64,000 nt of DNA from Miltoncostaea sp963703045 (GTDB taxonomy: Bacteria > Actinomycetota > Thermoleophilia > Miltoncostaeales > Miltoncostaeaceae): contig OY969782.1 in the NCBI GenBank assembly GCA_963703045.1, positions 744,001 through 808,000 on the forward strand, given 5' to 3'. The number at the start of each line of letters is the position of its first letter. Positions within the stretch are counted from its first letter, which is position 1. The translations under genes were made by a program, and so were the position numbers. The notes beneath the pieces are model-generated. The model saw only the letters and a program-made list of their open reading frames with translations. It had not been told where the DNA came from and did no database searches. Below, piece after piece: positions 8,337 through 16,793 of the stretch.

Positions 8337-8933
8337 ATGGTAGGACGACGCAAGATCGCGCTGGTCGCCGCAGGGGCCATCGCCACCGCCGGCATCGCCG
8401 GCGGCGCGGTGGCGGCCACGAACGGGGGCGGCGACGAGGCCGACGACCTGGCCGCCGCGATCAACGCCCGCGCCGGGACGCAGATCACCGCCGCCGACCT
8501 CGAGGCCGCCTACACCGACGTGCTCAAGGAGCGGCTCGCCGAGGCCGTGACGGCCGGCCGCATCACGCAGGCGCAGGCCGACGAGATGCTGGCGCGGGCC
8601 GCCGACGCCCCCGGCCTGCCCGGTTCCGGCCGGCCCGGGGGTCCCGGACGGGGCGGCCACGGCGGACCGCACGCCCAGGTGCTCGACGAGGTCGCCACAC
8701 GGGTCGAGCTGACCGAGGAGCAGCTGCGCACGCGGCTGCGGGCGGGCACGACGCTGACGGCCATCGCAAAGGCCCAGGGCGTGACGCGCGCGCAGCTCAT
8801 CACCACCATCCGCGCCGCGCTGAAGGCCGACGGGGTGCCCGCGGCGCGCACGGCGGAGCTGGCCGCCCACATCGCCGACGACACGGGGCGCAGGCACGGC
8901 GAGAGAGGCTCGCAGGCGGCACCCACGCCGTAG
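8337..8933 (+). CDS. exported helical protein, function unknown
   Basis: 198 residues. A signal peptide (RRKIALVAAGAIATAGIAGG) precedes a mature part of short helices: DLEAAYTDVLKERLAEAVTAG, RITQAQADEMLARAAD, a Gly/Pro-rich linker of about 20 residues, and AIAKAQGVTRAQLITTIRAA. The repeated 'VTAGRITQAQADEML' style occurs in uncharacterised secreted actinobacterial and firmicute proteins (YckD/DUF2680-like). A strong GAGGAGGGG ribosome site fixes the start. It converges on the MFS gene with a single base between the stops. Confidence 0.75.
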   Translation: MVGRRKIALVAAGAIATAGIAGGAVAATNGGGDEADDLAAAINARAGTQITAADLEAAYTDVLKERLAEAVTAGRITQAQADEMLARAADAPGLPGSGRPGGPGRGGHGGPHAQVLDEVATRVELTEEQLRTRLRAGTTLTAIAKAQGVTRAQLITTIRAALKADGVPAARTAELAAHIADDTGRRHGERGSQAAPTP

Positions 8934-8934
8934 G

Positions 8935-10812
8935 TCAGGGCAGCAGGCCGCCCAGCCGGTCGAGGAGCGCGCCCGGGTCGACGTCGATGTCGCCGGCCCG
9001 GGCCGCGGCGTCGCGCAGGGCGCCGCCGCCGCGCACGAGCTCCTCGATCGGCGCCCGGCGCGCCACGGCCGCCAGCACGCCGGCCACGAGGGGGTTGAGC
9101 GATCCACGCCCCTCGGCGTCGTCGATGGCCCGCACGAGGCCGGACCGCACCGCCCGCTCCACCTGCGGGGCGTCCCAGGGGATCTCGCGCGCGCCGGCGC
9201 CCGAGCCGAACGACAGCACGAGCTCCTCGCGTCCCACGTCGAGCTCGCAGGCCGCCCCGGCGAGGCCGTCGCGCACGATGCCCTGGACCGTGGCGTCGAT
9301 GCCGTCTGCGCCCGGTCGCGACTGCACGGCGCACGGATCGACGGTCGTCGAGCGGCCGAGGTCGGCACCGCCCGCCGCGAGCGCCGCGACGATCACCCCG
9401 CCGCCGGCGAGCACCATCGCCCCCAGCGCGGCCGTGGCCCAGGGCGGCGGGCGCGCCGGTGCGGGCCCCGCGATCACCCGCCATCCGGCGAGCACGGGGC
9501 CGACGGCGAGCAGGGCGAAGAGCGCCGCGAGCAGGTACCCGGCGCGGAAGCCACGGGTGATGGCCGACTCGATCGCCCCCAGCAGGTCGTCGCGCACCGT
9601 CGCCACCTCGGCGTCGTCGGCCGCGCCGTTGGCGGCGAACACGCCCTCCAGGTCGGGCACCGCACCCCGGGGGGTGCGGGCGAACTCGTCCGAGAGGTCG
9701 AGCGCCACGGGGACCTTCTGCGGCAGACCGAGGCGCGCGTCGAGGATCACCTGCGTGGCGTTGAGGGTCGCGCGGTCACCGGCGTCCGCGAGATCGCCGG
9801 CGAGCACCGGCGCCACCACCGCGAGGGCGAGCACCAGGCCGACGTGACGCGCCCCCACCGAGATCGAGCCGGCCCCCGCGAGACCCGCGGCGCCCTCCAC
9901 CGAGGCGGCCGTGAGCGGCGGCACCAGCAGTCCGAAGCCGGCCCCGCAGACCACGAGCGCCGCCGCGGCCCACCACGACGAGACGGCGGGCAGCAACGCG
10001 AGGGCCACCAGCCCGGCGGCGAGCAGCGGCGCCCCCGCGACGGCGCTCCCGACCGCTCCGGCGCGCCGCGAGAGCGGCCGCACCAGCACGGCGGCCAGGG
10101 GTAGCGCGCTGACGACGACGGCCCCCGGCAGCGGCCCGAGCCCCCAGACCGTCACGATCATCAGCACCGCGAGGAAGAGGGCGCCGACGAGGGCGCCGAA
10201 CGCGAACACGAGCCCGAGGTTCGGCCAGATCGACACCCGGCCCACGCGCGGCTCCGGCGGCAGCCGGCGCACCCGCGGGTCGGCCAGCACCGCCACGGCG
10301 AGCAGGGCGACGGGCGCCTGCGCGACGAAGATCGCGCGCCAGTCGAACGCCTCGGTCAGGACGCCGCCGACGGCGGGGCCGAGCACCGCGCCGAGCGTGC
10401 CGGCCAGCCCCCACCACGCCCGGCCGGAGCGTGGTGAGCCGGCGAGCACCGCCATCACCGGCAGGGAGGCCGCCAGCAGCAGGGCGCCGCCGAGGCCCTG
10501 GACACCCCGCATCGCGACGAGGAGGGTGAGATCGTCGACCAGGCCGCACGCCAGCGAGGCCGCCAGGAAGATAACCAGGCCGGTGCCCAGCAGCGCGGCC
10601 GGGCGGATGCCGCGCAGCAGCGGCACCAGCGCGAAGGCGACGACGGCGACCGCCAGGTTGTAGCCCGTGATGACGAGCGACACGCCGGGGATCGACGCGT
10701 CGAGCTCGCCGTAGATCTCCGGCAGCCCGAGCATGACGATCGAGGAGTCGGCGAACGCCAGGGCGACGGCCGCCGCCAGGGCGACGGCCGCGAGCCGGTC
10801 CCTCACCTCCAC
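8935..10812 (-). CDS. MFS transporter with C-terminal outer domain
   Basis: 625 residues. The first about 340 hold the N-terminal MFS motifs (ADSSIVMLGLPEIYGELDA as in drug:H+ antiporters, and the motif-C-like GTLGAVLGPAVGGVLTEAFDWR). After a loop containing NATQVILDARLGLPQK and one more helix pair, a last helix (AALGAMVLAGGGVIVAALAA) leads to about 140 residues outside the membrane with two Cys (DPCAVQSRPG and GAACELDVG). It is longer than usual for the family (400-500), and the tail is conserved-looking but unrecognised. The substrate is unknown. A promoter probably lies in the 128 bases shared with the divergent methyltransferase. Confidence 0.83.
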   Translation of the reverse strand: MEVRDRLAAVALAAAVALAFADSSIVMLGLPEIYGELDASIPGVSLVITGYNLAVAVVAFALVPLLRGIRPAALLGTGLVIFLAASLACGLVDDLTLLVAMRGVQGLGGALLLAASLPVMAVLAGSPRSGRAWWGLAGTLGAVLGPAVGGVLTEAFDWRAIFVAQAPVALLAVAVLADPRVRRLPPEPRVGRVSIWPNLGLVFAFGALVGALFLAVLMIVTVWGLGPLPGAVVVSALPLAAVLVRPLSRRAGAVGSAVAGAPLLAAGLVALALLPAVSSWWAAAALVVCGAGFGLLVPPLTAASVEGAAGLAGAGSISVGARHVGLVLALAVVAPVLAGDLADAGDRATLNATQVILDARLGLPQKVPVALDLSDEFARTPRGAVPDLEGVFAANGAADDAEVATVRDDLLGAIESAITRGFRAGYLLAALFALLAVGPVLAGWRVIAGPAPARPPPWATAALGAMVLAGGGVIVAALAAGGADLGRSTTVDPCAVQSRPGADGIDATVQGIVRDGLAGAACELDVGREELVLSFGSGAGAREIPWDAPQVERAVRSGLVRAIDDAEGRGSLNPLVAGVLAAVARRAPIEELVRGGGALRDAAARAGDIDVDPGALLDRLGGLLP

Positions 10813-10928
10813 CGAACCCCCTCGTGCACGGCGCCCCCCTGACCCGGCGAACCCGCAGTGTGCCAGCGATGGCCCGCGCCATGCCGCGACCGGGGCGTCC
10901 GCCGGCGACCCCCGGCCGCGGGCCCCGG

Positions 10929-10934
10929 TACGCT
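10929..10934 (+). promoter_or_regulatory. -10 box for a leaderless transcript (TACGCT)
   Basis: TACGCT ends 6 bases before the GTG at 10941, so transcription would start at or next to the start codon. No ribosome site is present in between. Confidence 0.4.
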
Positions 10935-10940
10935 CGCCCG

Positions 10941-11831
10941 GTGCGGGTCGTCACCTCCCTCGGCGACGGAGGGCTCGAGCTCGACGACGACCTCGTCGTC
11001 GCGGCCGACAACATGCGCGTGCTGCCGCTGCTGCCCGACGGGCACTTCGACCTGATCTACATCGACCCGCCCTTCAACACCGGGTCGTCGCGCACGCGCC
11101 GCGGCATCGCCACCGAGCGCGCCGACGACGGCGACCGCACGGGATTCGGCGGCCGGCGGTACCGCACGCGGGCCCTCGGCGACGTCTCCTACGCCGACGC
11201 CATCGACGACTACCCCGCGTTCATCGCACCGCGCCTCGAGCACGCGCGACGGCTGCTCGCCCCCTGGGGCACGCTCTACCTGCACCTGGACCCGCGCGAG
11301 TCGCACTACTGCAAGGTGCTGCTCGACGGGCTGTTCGGCCGCGATCACTTCCTCAACGAGCTGGTGTGGGCCTACGACTACGGCGCGCGCGCCACGCGGC
11401 GTTGGCCCGCCAAGCACGACACCATCCTCGTCTACGTCAAGGACCGGACGGCCTACCACTTCGACTCGGCCGAGGTCAACCGCGAGCCGTACATGGCGCC
11501 CGGCCTCGTCACGGCGGAGAAGGCCGCGCGGGGAAAGCTGCCGACCGACGTGTGGTGGCACACGATCGTCGGCACCAGCAGCCGGGAGAAGACCGGGTAC
11601 CCCACCCAGAAGCCCGAGGGCGTCGTGCGGCGCATCGTCGCGGCCTCGTCGCGACCGGGCGGCTGGTGCCTCGACTTCTTCGCGGGCAGCGGCACGCTCG
11701 GCGCCGTCGCGTCGGGCCTCGGCCGGCGCTACGTGCTCGTCGACGAGAGCCCGGACGCGATCGCCGTCATGCGCCGCCGTCTCGGCCACCGGGGCGGCGG
11801 GGGAGCCGCCGCCGGCGCGCCGCGGGGCTGA
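10941..11831 (+). CDS. solitary DNA methyltransferase (beta-class, N6-A or N4-C)
   Basis: 296 residues. Catalytic motif IV, IDPPF (residues 41-45), comes before the AdoMet-binding FAGSG motif I (247-251), the order of the beta class. YPTQKPEGVVRRIVAASS is the matching motif region before motif I. There is no restriction endonuclease next door, so it is an orphan enzyme that may mark DNA for regulation or replace a lost restriction system. The GTG start was chosen because it follows the -10 box and leaves a promoter space from the divergent MFS gene. The 3' end overlaps the convergent SRPBCC gene by 65 bases. Confidence 0.85.
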   Translation: MRVVTSLGDGGLELDDDLVVAADNMRVLPLLPDGHFDLIYIDPPFNTGSSRTRRGIATERADDGDRTGFGGRRYRTRALGDVSYADAIDDYPAFIAPRLEHARRLLAPWGTLYLHLDPRESHYCKVLLDGLFGRDHFLNELVWAYDYGARATRRWPAKHDTILVYVKDRTAYHFDSAEVNREPYMAPGLVTAEKAARGKLPTDVWWHTIVGTSSREKTGYPTQKPEGVVRRIVAASSRPGGWCLDFFAGSGTLGAVASGLGRRYVLVDESPDAIAVMRRRLGHRGGGGAAAGAPRG

Positions 11832-12276
11832 CACCGGGCCGGCGCGGCCCGGCCGGCGGCGCCGCCGCCAGGTGGCGGCGGAAGCCGAGCATCTGGCGTC
11901 GCCAGTACCAGCGCACGAGCGGCCGCAGCGCCCGCGCGCCAGGTCCGGTGAACGTCTCGGCGCTCTGCATGACGCAGCCCCCGCCGGGCCGCCGCCGGAA
12001 ACGGAAGGCGTGGTGGCCCTGGATGCCGAAGCCGGGCGCCTCCCACATCACCTCACGGGGCGGATCGGCCACGACCAGGACGCCGTCGAAGGTGAAGGGC
12101 CGGTGGCCCAGCCGCAGGCGCGCGCCCGCGGTCCACGGCTCGCCCGAGAGCCAGCGGGCGTCGGCCGAGCCCATCCAGTCCCAGGCGGGCCAGTCCTCGA
12201 CGCGCGCGAACACCTCCCAGGCGCGCTCGGGGGAGCACGGCAGCGGCAGCTCCCCGATGACACGTAACCGGCGCAT
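11767..12276 (-). CDS. SRPBCC-family protein
   Basis: About 169 residues starting MRRLRVIGELPLPCSPERAW. The SRPBCC hallmarks follow: FARVEDWPAWDWMGS, then FDGVLVVADPPREVMWEAPG and HHAFRFRRRPGGGCVMQSAE. Many polyketide-cyclase-like members have this pattern. The C-terminal about 35 residues are Arg/Pro/Ala-rich and overlap the end of the methyltransferase gene on the other strand. The start at ATG 12276 was chosen because upstream in-frame sequence is low-complexity. The ligand is unknown. Confidence 0.75.
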   Translation of the reverse strand: MRRLRVIGELPLPCSPERAWEVFARVEDWPAWDWMGSADARWLSGEPWTAGARLRLGHRPFTFDGVLVVADPPREVMWEAPGFGIQGHHAFRFRRRPGGGCVMQSAETFTGPGARALRPLVRWYWRRQMLGFRRHLAAAPPAGPRRPGVSPAARRRRLPRRPGGRDGGA

Positions 12277-12940
12277 GTGCTGTCGTACCCCGCGCTCGCG
12301 ATGCCGGAGGGCGTGCACCGCGCCGCCCGCGCGCGCCCGGAGATCGCGTATCACGTCGAATCCGGAGGCATCAGGCGGCCGGGGGCGGCATGCGTGCGCC
12401 ACGTCGATGCTCCCTCGCGGCACCGACCCTCGACCATCGATCGAGCCCCCGCGCCCTCCGGCGATCGCATTTCGCGTCGCCACACCCCGCGAGTGCCGTA
12501 GCCGGCCTCGAGTGATGCCGGATTCGCGGGCCGGTTCCCGCAACGACCCGGATGCCCGCCGCCATGGGTGTGCTGCCGCACATCCGGGAGTGTGATCCGG
12601 GACCGGTCGGCGGCGGATGCGCCAGCAGCTACCGGCGACTGCGTCATGAGCTCGCTCGGCGCCACGGGGGCGGCAAGGTGAAACTCTCGATGCACAGTCG
12701 AGTGTCGACGCGGGGAGTCGGAGACGGACGACGGAGCCTCGGACGCCGGGCGGGCGGGCACGTCCGGACCCCCCGGGTGATGCACGATCGGCGCGACGGC
12801 GGCACGATCGCGCCCCATGTCATGAACGGCCGCATTCGCCGGATACCGCAACGGGCGACGCATGCCCCTCGACGCGGCGGGCGGGGCGGACGTAGTCTGG
12901 GCCGTGCCGCGGAGGCGCCGCGGCTGTCAGGCGGTACCAC
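12277..12940. other. gene-free stretch of about 660 bases
   Basis: No open frame here has a convincing start, ribosome site or protein-like composition. The base composition is somewhat less G+C-rich than the neighbouring genes, with patches such as ATCGCATTTCGCGT. An isolated TAGTCT hexamer at 12893 is not followed by a believable gene. I see no tRNA-like or repeat structure. Confidence 0.4.
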
Positions 12941-12970
12941 GGGGCCGGGAAGGGTGGTCCTCCCGGCCCC
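12941..12970 (-). terminator. hairpin after the PRC-barrel operon
   Basis: Arms 12941-12950 and 12961-12970 pair perfectly (10 bp) around a 10-base loop. It lies 17 bases beyond the stop at 12987. Confidence 0.6.
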
Positions 12971-12986
12971 GCGCACAGCGTCCGGC

Positions 12987-13442
12987 TCAGCCCTCGCCGG
13001 CGTCGCCCGCCGCGCGGACGATGACGCAGTACGGTCCCACGGCGCGCAGCCGGGACGCCGCGATCTCCTGCTCGTCGCAGACGAAGGCGATCAGCTCGCC
13101 GGTCGCCTCGTCGAAGACCACGTCGGTGAGGACCCCGGGGGATACCCCGGCGTCGTCGAGCACCAGCCGCCCGTCGAGGTCGAGATCGCCGGCGGTCACC
13201 GCACGCTCGAGCTCGTCGCCGGGGGCCCGCAGGGCCCGCTCGTCGCTGACGATGATGCCGTCGGCGCCGAAGCCCACGATCTCGGACCAGTCGACCAGCT
13301 CGGCCTTCTTCTTGCGACCGGCGACGTGCAGGGCCGTGATCCTGCGGGCGTCGGCGTCCACGACCACGTGCTTCAGCTCGCCCACCTCCTCCGCGCTCCC
13401 ACGACTCAGGACCCGGCGGCCGTCCGCCTCGCTCAGGCGCAT
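12987..13442 (-). CDS. PRC-barrel domain protein
   Basis: 151 residues with two PRC-barrel-like units. The first (MRLSEADGRRVL, then VGELKHVVVDADARRITALH) has the family's typical 'G.v.dvvvD' strand pattern, and the second (RLVLDDAGVSPGVLTDVVFD, then LIAFVCDEQEI) repeats it. PRC barrels bind proteins or RNA, as in RimM, or act as unknown stress proteins in actinobacteria. The ATG shares one base with the stop of the upstream gene (TGATG at 13440-13444), so translation is coupled. It is the last gene of a three-gene operon. Confidence 0.75.
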   Translation of the reverse strand: MRLSEADGRRVLSRGSAEEVGELKHVVVDADARRITALHVAGRKKKAELVDWSEIVGFGADGIIVSDERALRAPGDELERAVTAGDLDLDGRLVLDDAGVSPGVLTDVVFDEATGELIAFVCDEQEIAASRLRAVGPYCVIVRAAGDAGEG

Positions 13443-14026
13443 CACGAGCCCCCCTCCGCGAGACGCGACCGGAAATCGGCGACCGCGCTGCCGAATCCCG
13501 ACAGGTCGTCGCGCATGAAGCCCTCCGTCGCGGCCGGCACCATCAGTGTCTCGCCCGAGAGCGCGATCGTGTCGCCGACCGGTATCAGGAGCGTGGCCGA
13601 GCCCTTCCCGCGCTCGACGTCCGGGCCGTTGACCTCGAAACCCACGATGTCGGCCTCGGCCGCGATCTCGATGATGACGTCCTCCACCGTGCCGAGCGCC
13701 GTACCGGCGTCGGTCATGACCGTCGCTCCGATGACGTTGCGGTCCTTCGCCTCGGACATGGCCTCGTCGATGTCCGCGTCGCCCGAGACGAGCGACGAGG
13801 CGGAGTCGATCATCACGGCGTCACGTCCGAGCGCGCGCACGGCGCGCCACGGCAGCACCTCCTTGAGCGGCGATCCGAGGAAACCCCGCTTGTTGAGCGT
13901 GAACCCGATCACCGAGGACGAGCCGTGGGAGATGACCACGTCCTTCACCTCGGCGATCGCGTCGGCGCCGTCGAGCGTCACCACCGGGCGGCCGTTGACC
14001 TCGCGGGCCCTCATGAGGACGCTCAT
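13442..14026 (-). CDS. PRC-barrel domain protein
   Basis: 194 residues. Two PRC-barrel repeats are visible: RPVVTLDGADAIAEVKDVVI with IGFTLNKRGF, then NVIGATVMTDAGTALGTVED with DIVGFEVNGPD. Between them lies a segment (LPWRAVRALGRDAVMIDSAS) like the linker of YrrD-type proteins. ATG 14026 overlaps the TGA of the 38-residue gene upstream (ATGA), which argues for this start over the 68-residue longer frame. It is probably cytoplasmic and works with its paralogue downstream. Confidence 0.78.
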   Translation of the reverse strand: MSVLMRAREVNGRPVVTLDGADAIAEVKDVVISHGSSSVIGFTLNKRGFLGSPLKEVLPWRAVRALGRDAVMIDSASSLVSGDADIDEAMSEAKDRNVIGATVMTDAGTALGTVEDVIIEIAAEADIVGFEVNGPDVERGKGSATLLIPVGDTIALSGETLMVPAATEGFMRDDLSGFGSAVADFRSRLAEGGS

Positions 14027-14139
14027 CGGCGTCGGCGGCGCGAGGCGACGACCCCGCCCGAGCGTCGGCGGCGCTGTACCACGACGCCGATAACACCGAG
14101 CACGAGCACCAGCACCACGATCCCGAGCAGAATCTCCAC
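14023..14139 (-). CDS. 38-residue single-helix membrane peptide
   Basis: GTG at 14139, with a GGGAGG ribosome site 6-8 bases before it, opens a frame VEILLGIVVLVLVLGVIGVV followed by a basic tail (VQRRRRSGG, ending ASRRRRR). The layout is one transmembrane helix with a strongly positive cytoplasmic end. Its TGA overlaps the next gene's ATG by four bases (ATGA), so it heads the PRC-barrel operon. Most gene finders would drop it for length. It may anchor a PRC-barrel partner at the membrane, which is inference. Confidence 0.65.
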   Translation of the reverse strand: MEILLGIVVLVLVLGVIGVVVQRRRRSGGVVASRRRRR

Positions 14140-14277
14140 TCCGCCTCCCGCCTTCCGATGCGATGTGTGACGGATCATGCCCGAACCGCTCCCCGGGCGC
14201 GTCCCGGACCCGCGGCGGCCGACGATCCACCTCCGGCGTGTTCGGCGATGCCGCCGCATGGGTACCGCCATGCTCAC

Positions 14278-14796
14278 GTGACCCCGCGCACCCGCCATCC
14301 CGCCGACGACCGCAACATCATCCGCATCTACCTCGGGGACCACATGGCCCTCATGCGCGGTGGGCGGGCGCTCGCCGGACGCATGCTCGCGTCGGGGCAC
14401 CACGGGGAGAACGCGCCCCTCGTCGGCGACGTCGCCGACGAGATGACCGCGGGCGGGCGCACGATCGAGGCCTTCCTCGGCCAGCTCGGAGGATCGCCCC
14501 CCCGACTCAAGCTCGGCGCGATGGCGCTCGGCGAACGGCTCGGGCGGTTCAAGCTCAACGGCCGACTGCTGACGCGCTCTCCGGTGTCGGACCTCTACGA
14601 GCTCGAGGCCCTGGGCGGCGCGGTCACCGCGAGCGGCGCCTTCTGGCGGGCGGTCGAGCGGGCGGGGTTCGCCGCAGAGGCTCCCGTGCGCGCCCACATC
14701 GACCGATGCGCCGAACTCGCCGCCCTCATCGACGAGGCGCGGCTCGGCGCCGCCTCGCGCGCCCTTCGCCCGCGCAGCGCGATGGCGGCGCCGTGA
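14278..14796 (+). CDS. hypothetical helical protein (ferritin-like layout possible)
   Basis: About 172 residues from GTG 14278, starting VTPRTRHPADDRNIIRIYLG. Four helices are suggested: DHMALMRGGRALAGRMLAS; LVGDVADEMTAGGRTIEAFL; a middle Gly/Arg-rich section with LGERLGRFKLNGRLLTRSPV; and a last region (GAFWRAVERAGFAAEAPVRA, then DRCAELAALIDEARLGA). This resembles helical bundles of the ferritin superfamily, but the metal ligands are not clear. The ATG at 14248 is an alternative start. The TGA overlaps the GTG of the DUF1990 gene (GTGA), so the two form an operon. Confidence 0.65.
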   Translation: MTPRTRHPADDRNIIRIYLGDHMALMRGGRALAGRMLASGHHGENAPLVGDVADEMTAGGRTIEAFLGQLGGSPPRLKLGAMALGERLGRFKLNGRLLTRSPVSDLYELEALGGAVTASGAFWRAVERAGFAAEAPVRAHIDRCAELAALIDEARLGAASRALRPRSAMAAP

Positions 14797-16217
14797 GCGT
14801 CGCCGGGATGGTCAACGCGGTGCACGAGCGCGCGCTCGCGGCCCGCAGCACCGCGCGCTGGGGCGTCGGCGGGGCGATCGCCTCGTGGCGTTATCTGATG
14901 CGGACAACGAGGGTCATCCGCGAGGAGACGACCGAGCGGGGGCCGGATCTCGGTCCGGCCGACCGGCCGGTGGGAGGCGACCAGGAGTCGGTCCAGCGCC
15001 GCGCCGACGGAGCCGGCCCCTCGCTGCGCCGGCTGTACCGCACGGTGATCGCCGCCCCCACCCTCACCCCCGAGGAGCTCATGGACGCGATCGCGCGCGA
15101 TCCCAACCGCGCCTCGCCCTTCGAGATCGCCCGTTTCGTCAAGATCTCGGGGCGCCTCGGTGAGCTCGTGGAGGGTGACGAGTACCTCGTCTGGCTGGCG
15201 GGCCCCTGGAACGGGCCCGTGCGGGTCGCCGAGCGCACTCCGACCTCGTTCCGCCTGGCGACCCTCGAAGGGCACATGGAGGCCGGGGAGATCGAGTTCC
15301 GCGCCCGTGACGACGGCGGGTCGCTCGTATTCGAGATCGAATCGGTGGCCCGCAGCGGCAGCTCCACGTTCTGGCTGGTCTACGGCCCCCTGCGCGCCGC
15401 GAAGGAGGTGCAGCTGCACATGTGGGCGGAGTTCTGCGAGAACGCCGCACGCATCTCGGGGGGCCGCCCCACCGCCCCGGTCCGGGTGGAGACCCGCAAC
15501 TTCCCGGACGACCGCGGGGAGCCGGTCGGAAACCCGTCGCGGCGGGCGAGACGCGCGCTCGACGGCCTCCAGGACCGCCAGCTCAACTTCGACCCCGACG
15601 AGCTCTCGGACGCCGGCCCGGCGAGCGGCTGGACGGTCGACGACCACCGCGTCGAGCTGCCCGCCGAGGCCCCCGGGCCGCCGCGACCGGACGGGCCGTG
15701 GGAGATCGCGCGGGATCACACCCGCCACTACCGCTTCGCGCCCCCTGATCTGATCGAGGGCGTCTTCGTGCCCGACGAGCGCATGGAGGGGCGGAACATG
15801 CTGCTCCAGGGCAAGTTCCTGGGTCTGCGATTCCTGTTCGGTGTACGAGTGAACGCCGTCGTCGACGAGGAGGCCGGCCTGGTCGAGGGCCGCCCGGCAC
15901 GCATCTGGGGGTGGAGCTACCGGACCCTCGAGGGCCACCTCGAGAGCGGGCAGATGGACTTCCAGGTGGTCAAGTTCCTCGAGACGGGCGCGGTGGAGTT
16001 CCGCATCCACGCCGTCTCGCGCCGGGCCCCGATCCGCAACCCCGTGGTGCGGATCGGGTTCCGTTTCCTGGGACGCCGCCTGCAGCTGCGCTTCGCGCGG
16101 CTGGCGGGGGCCCGGATGCAGCGACTCGTGCGGACGAGCCTCGAGCGCCGGGACCACTCCGCCACGGGGCCGCAGGAGCTGGCGGGCGCGAGCGACGGGC
16201 GGCCTCCCGACTCCTGA
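14793..16217 (+). CDS. tandem DUF1990 protein
   Basis: 474 residues. Two related DUF1990-like halves (SRPBCC-type fold) can be aligned by eye: RLATLEGHMEAGEIEFRARD, then FEIESVARSG and FWLVYGPLRAAKEVQLHMW (about residues 145-220), and YRTLEGHLESGQMDFQVVKF, then FRIHAVSRRAP and RIGFRFLGRRLQLRFARLAG (about 370-445). The second half keeps the family's GWSYRTLEGH motif and the N-terminal strand pair better than the first. DUF1990 proteins are uncharacterised. The GTG start overlaps the upstream stop, so translation is coupled. Confidence 0.8.
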   Translation: MSVAGMVNAVHERALAARSTARWGVGGAIASWRYLMRTTRVIREETTERGPDLGPADRPVGGDQESVQRRADGAGPSLRRLYRTVIAAPTLTPEELMDAIARDPNRASPFEIARFVKISGRLGELVEGDEYLVWLAGPWNGPVRVAERTPTSFRLATLEGHMEAGEIEFRARDDGGSLVFEIESVARSGSSTFWLVYGPLRAAKEVQLHMWAEFCENAARISGGRPTAPVRVETRNFPDDRGEPVGNPSRRARRALDGLQDRQLNFDPDELSDAGPASGWTVDDHRVELPAEAPGPPRPDGPWEIARDHTRHYRFAPPDLIEGVFVPDERMEGRNMLLQGKFLGLRFLFGVRVNAVVDEEAGLVEGRPARIWGWSYRTLEGHLESGQMDFQVVKFLETGAVEFRIHAVSRRAPIRNPVVRIGFRFLGRRLQLRFARLAGARMQRLVRTSLERRDHSATGPQELAGASDGRPPDS

Positions 16218-16231
16218 GGTGACGGCGGGGT

Positions 16232-16325
16232 CTCGCGCGCCTACGTGCGCGCGCAGGCACGCGCACGCGTCTCGCGCGCACACGCGCGCGCGTTCACGCG
16301 CGCCCGCGCCCGCGCCCGCGCGAGG
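16232..16325. repeat. alternating purine-pyrimidine (CG/CA) low-complexity tract
   Basis: About 95 bases consist almost wholly of CGCG, GCGC, ACGCGC and GTGCGC runs, such as CACACGCGCGCGCG. Such alternation favours left-handed Z-DNA and can also form hairpins. It lies directly after the DUF1990 stop and has no coding potential. Confidence 0.6.
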
Positions 16326-16793
16326 CGGGGGCGTGCGCCACCCTCGCGTCGGTACCGGGTCGGCCCGCCGCCGCCGACGGCACGGACGCGCCGGATGCAC
16401 GATCTCCGGGCCCGTGCGCGACGCGGTGCGGCATCGACGGAGCGTCCTTGCGGATCACCCCGCGGGGCACCCGACCCCCTACGTGAGTCGCGGTGTGCGA
16501 CGTGCGCCGGCGCCGCCGGGCTTTCGGTATCGGCGCTCGACCCGGTCGCCGGCGCGCTCCGTGACTCTCTATCTCAGGTCGAGACTTGCCGTTCGTCGTC
16601 TCCGATCCCCTCCCCACAGGGCTTTCGAAGCTTCGATGTGTGATCGAGACTTGAGAGATCGCGCCCTCACGTAACGATCCGTGTGGGGGCGCGATCGGCG
16701 AGGTGATACCGAAACGGCTCGCCATCGGCCCCGCGCCGGCCGCGGCTGATACGTGATCAGGCCGCGACGGCGGGGCCGGTGATATCGGAGCGA
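16326..16793. other. gene-free stretch with a lower-GC island
   Basis: No gene is supported. From about 16560 to 16680 the composition drops in G+C and TCGAGACTTG occurs twice (about 16578 and 16642), flanked by GACTCTCTATCTC and GAGAGATC, which are partly complementary. At about 16727-16777 an imperfect long inverted repeat of G/C arms around a CTGATACGTGATCAG core probably terminates the minus-strand gene that ends at 16794. Confidence 0.4.

Noticed and set aside
12351..12863. Minus-strand open frame of 170 codons in the large gap
   Set aside because: No ribosome site, no hydrophobic core or family pattern, and composition typical of non-coding GC-rich frames.
12893..12906. TAGTCT followed 5 bases later by GTG, like a leaderless gene start
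   Set aside because: The frame reads Arg/Pro-rich sequence through a terminator hairpin and antisense to the PRC-barrel gene.
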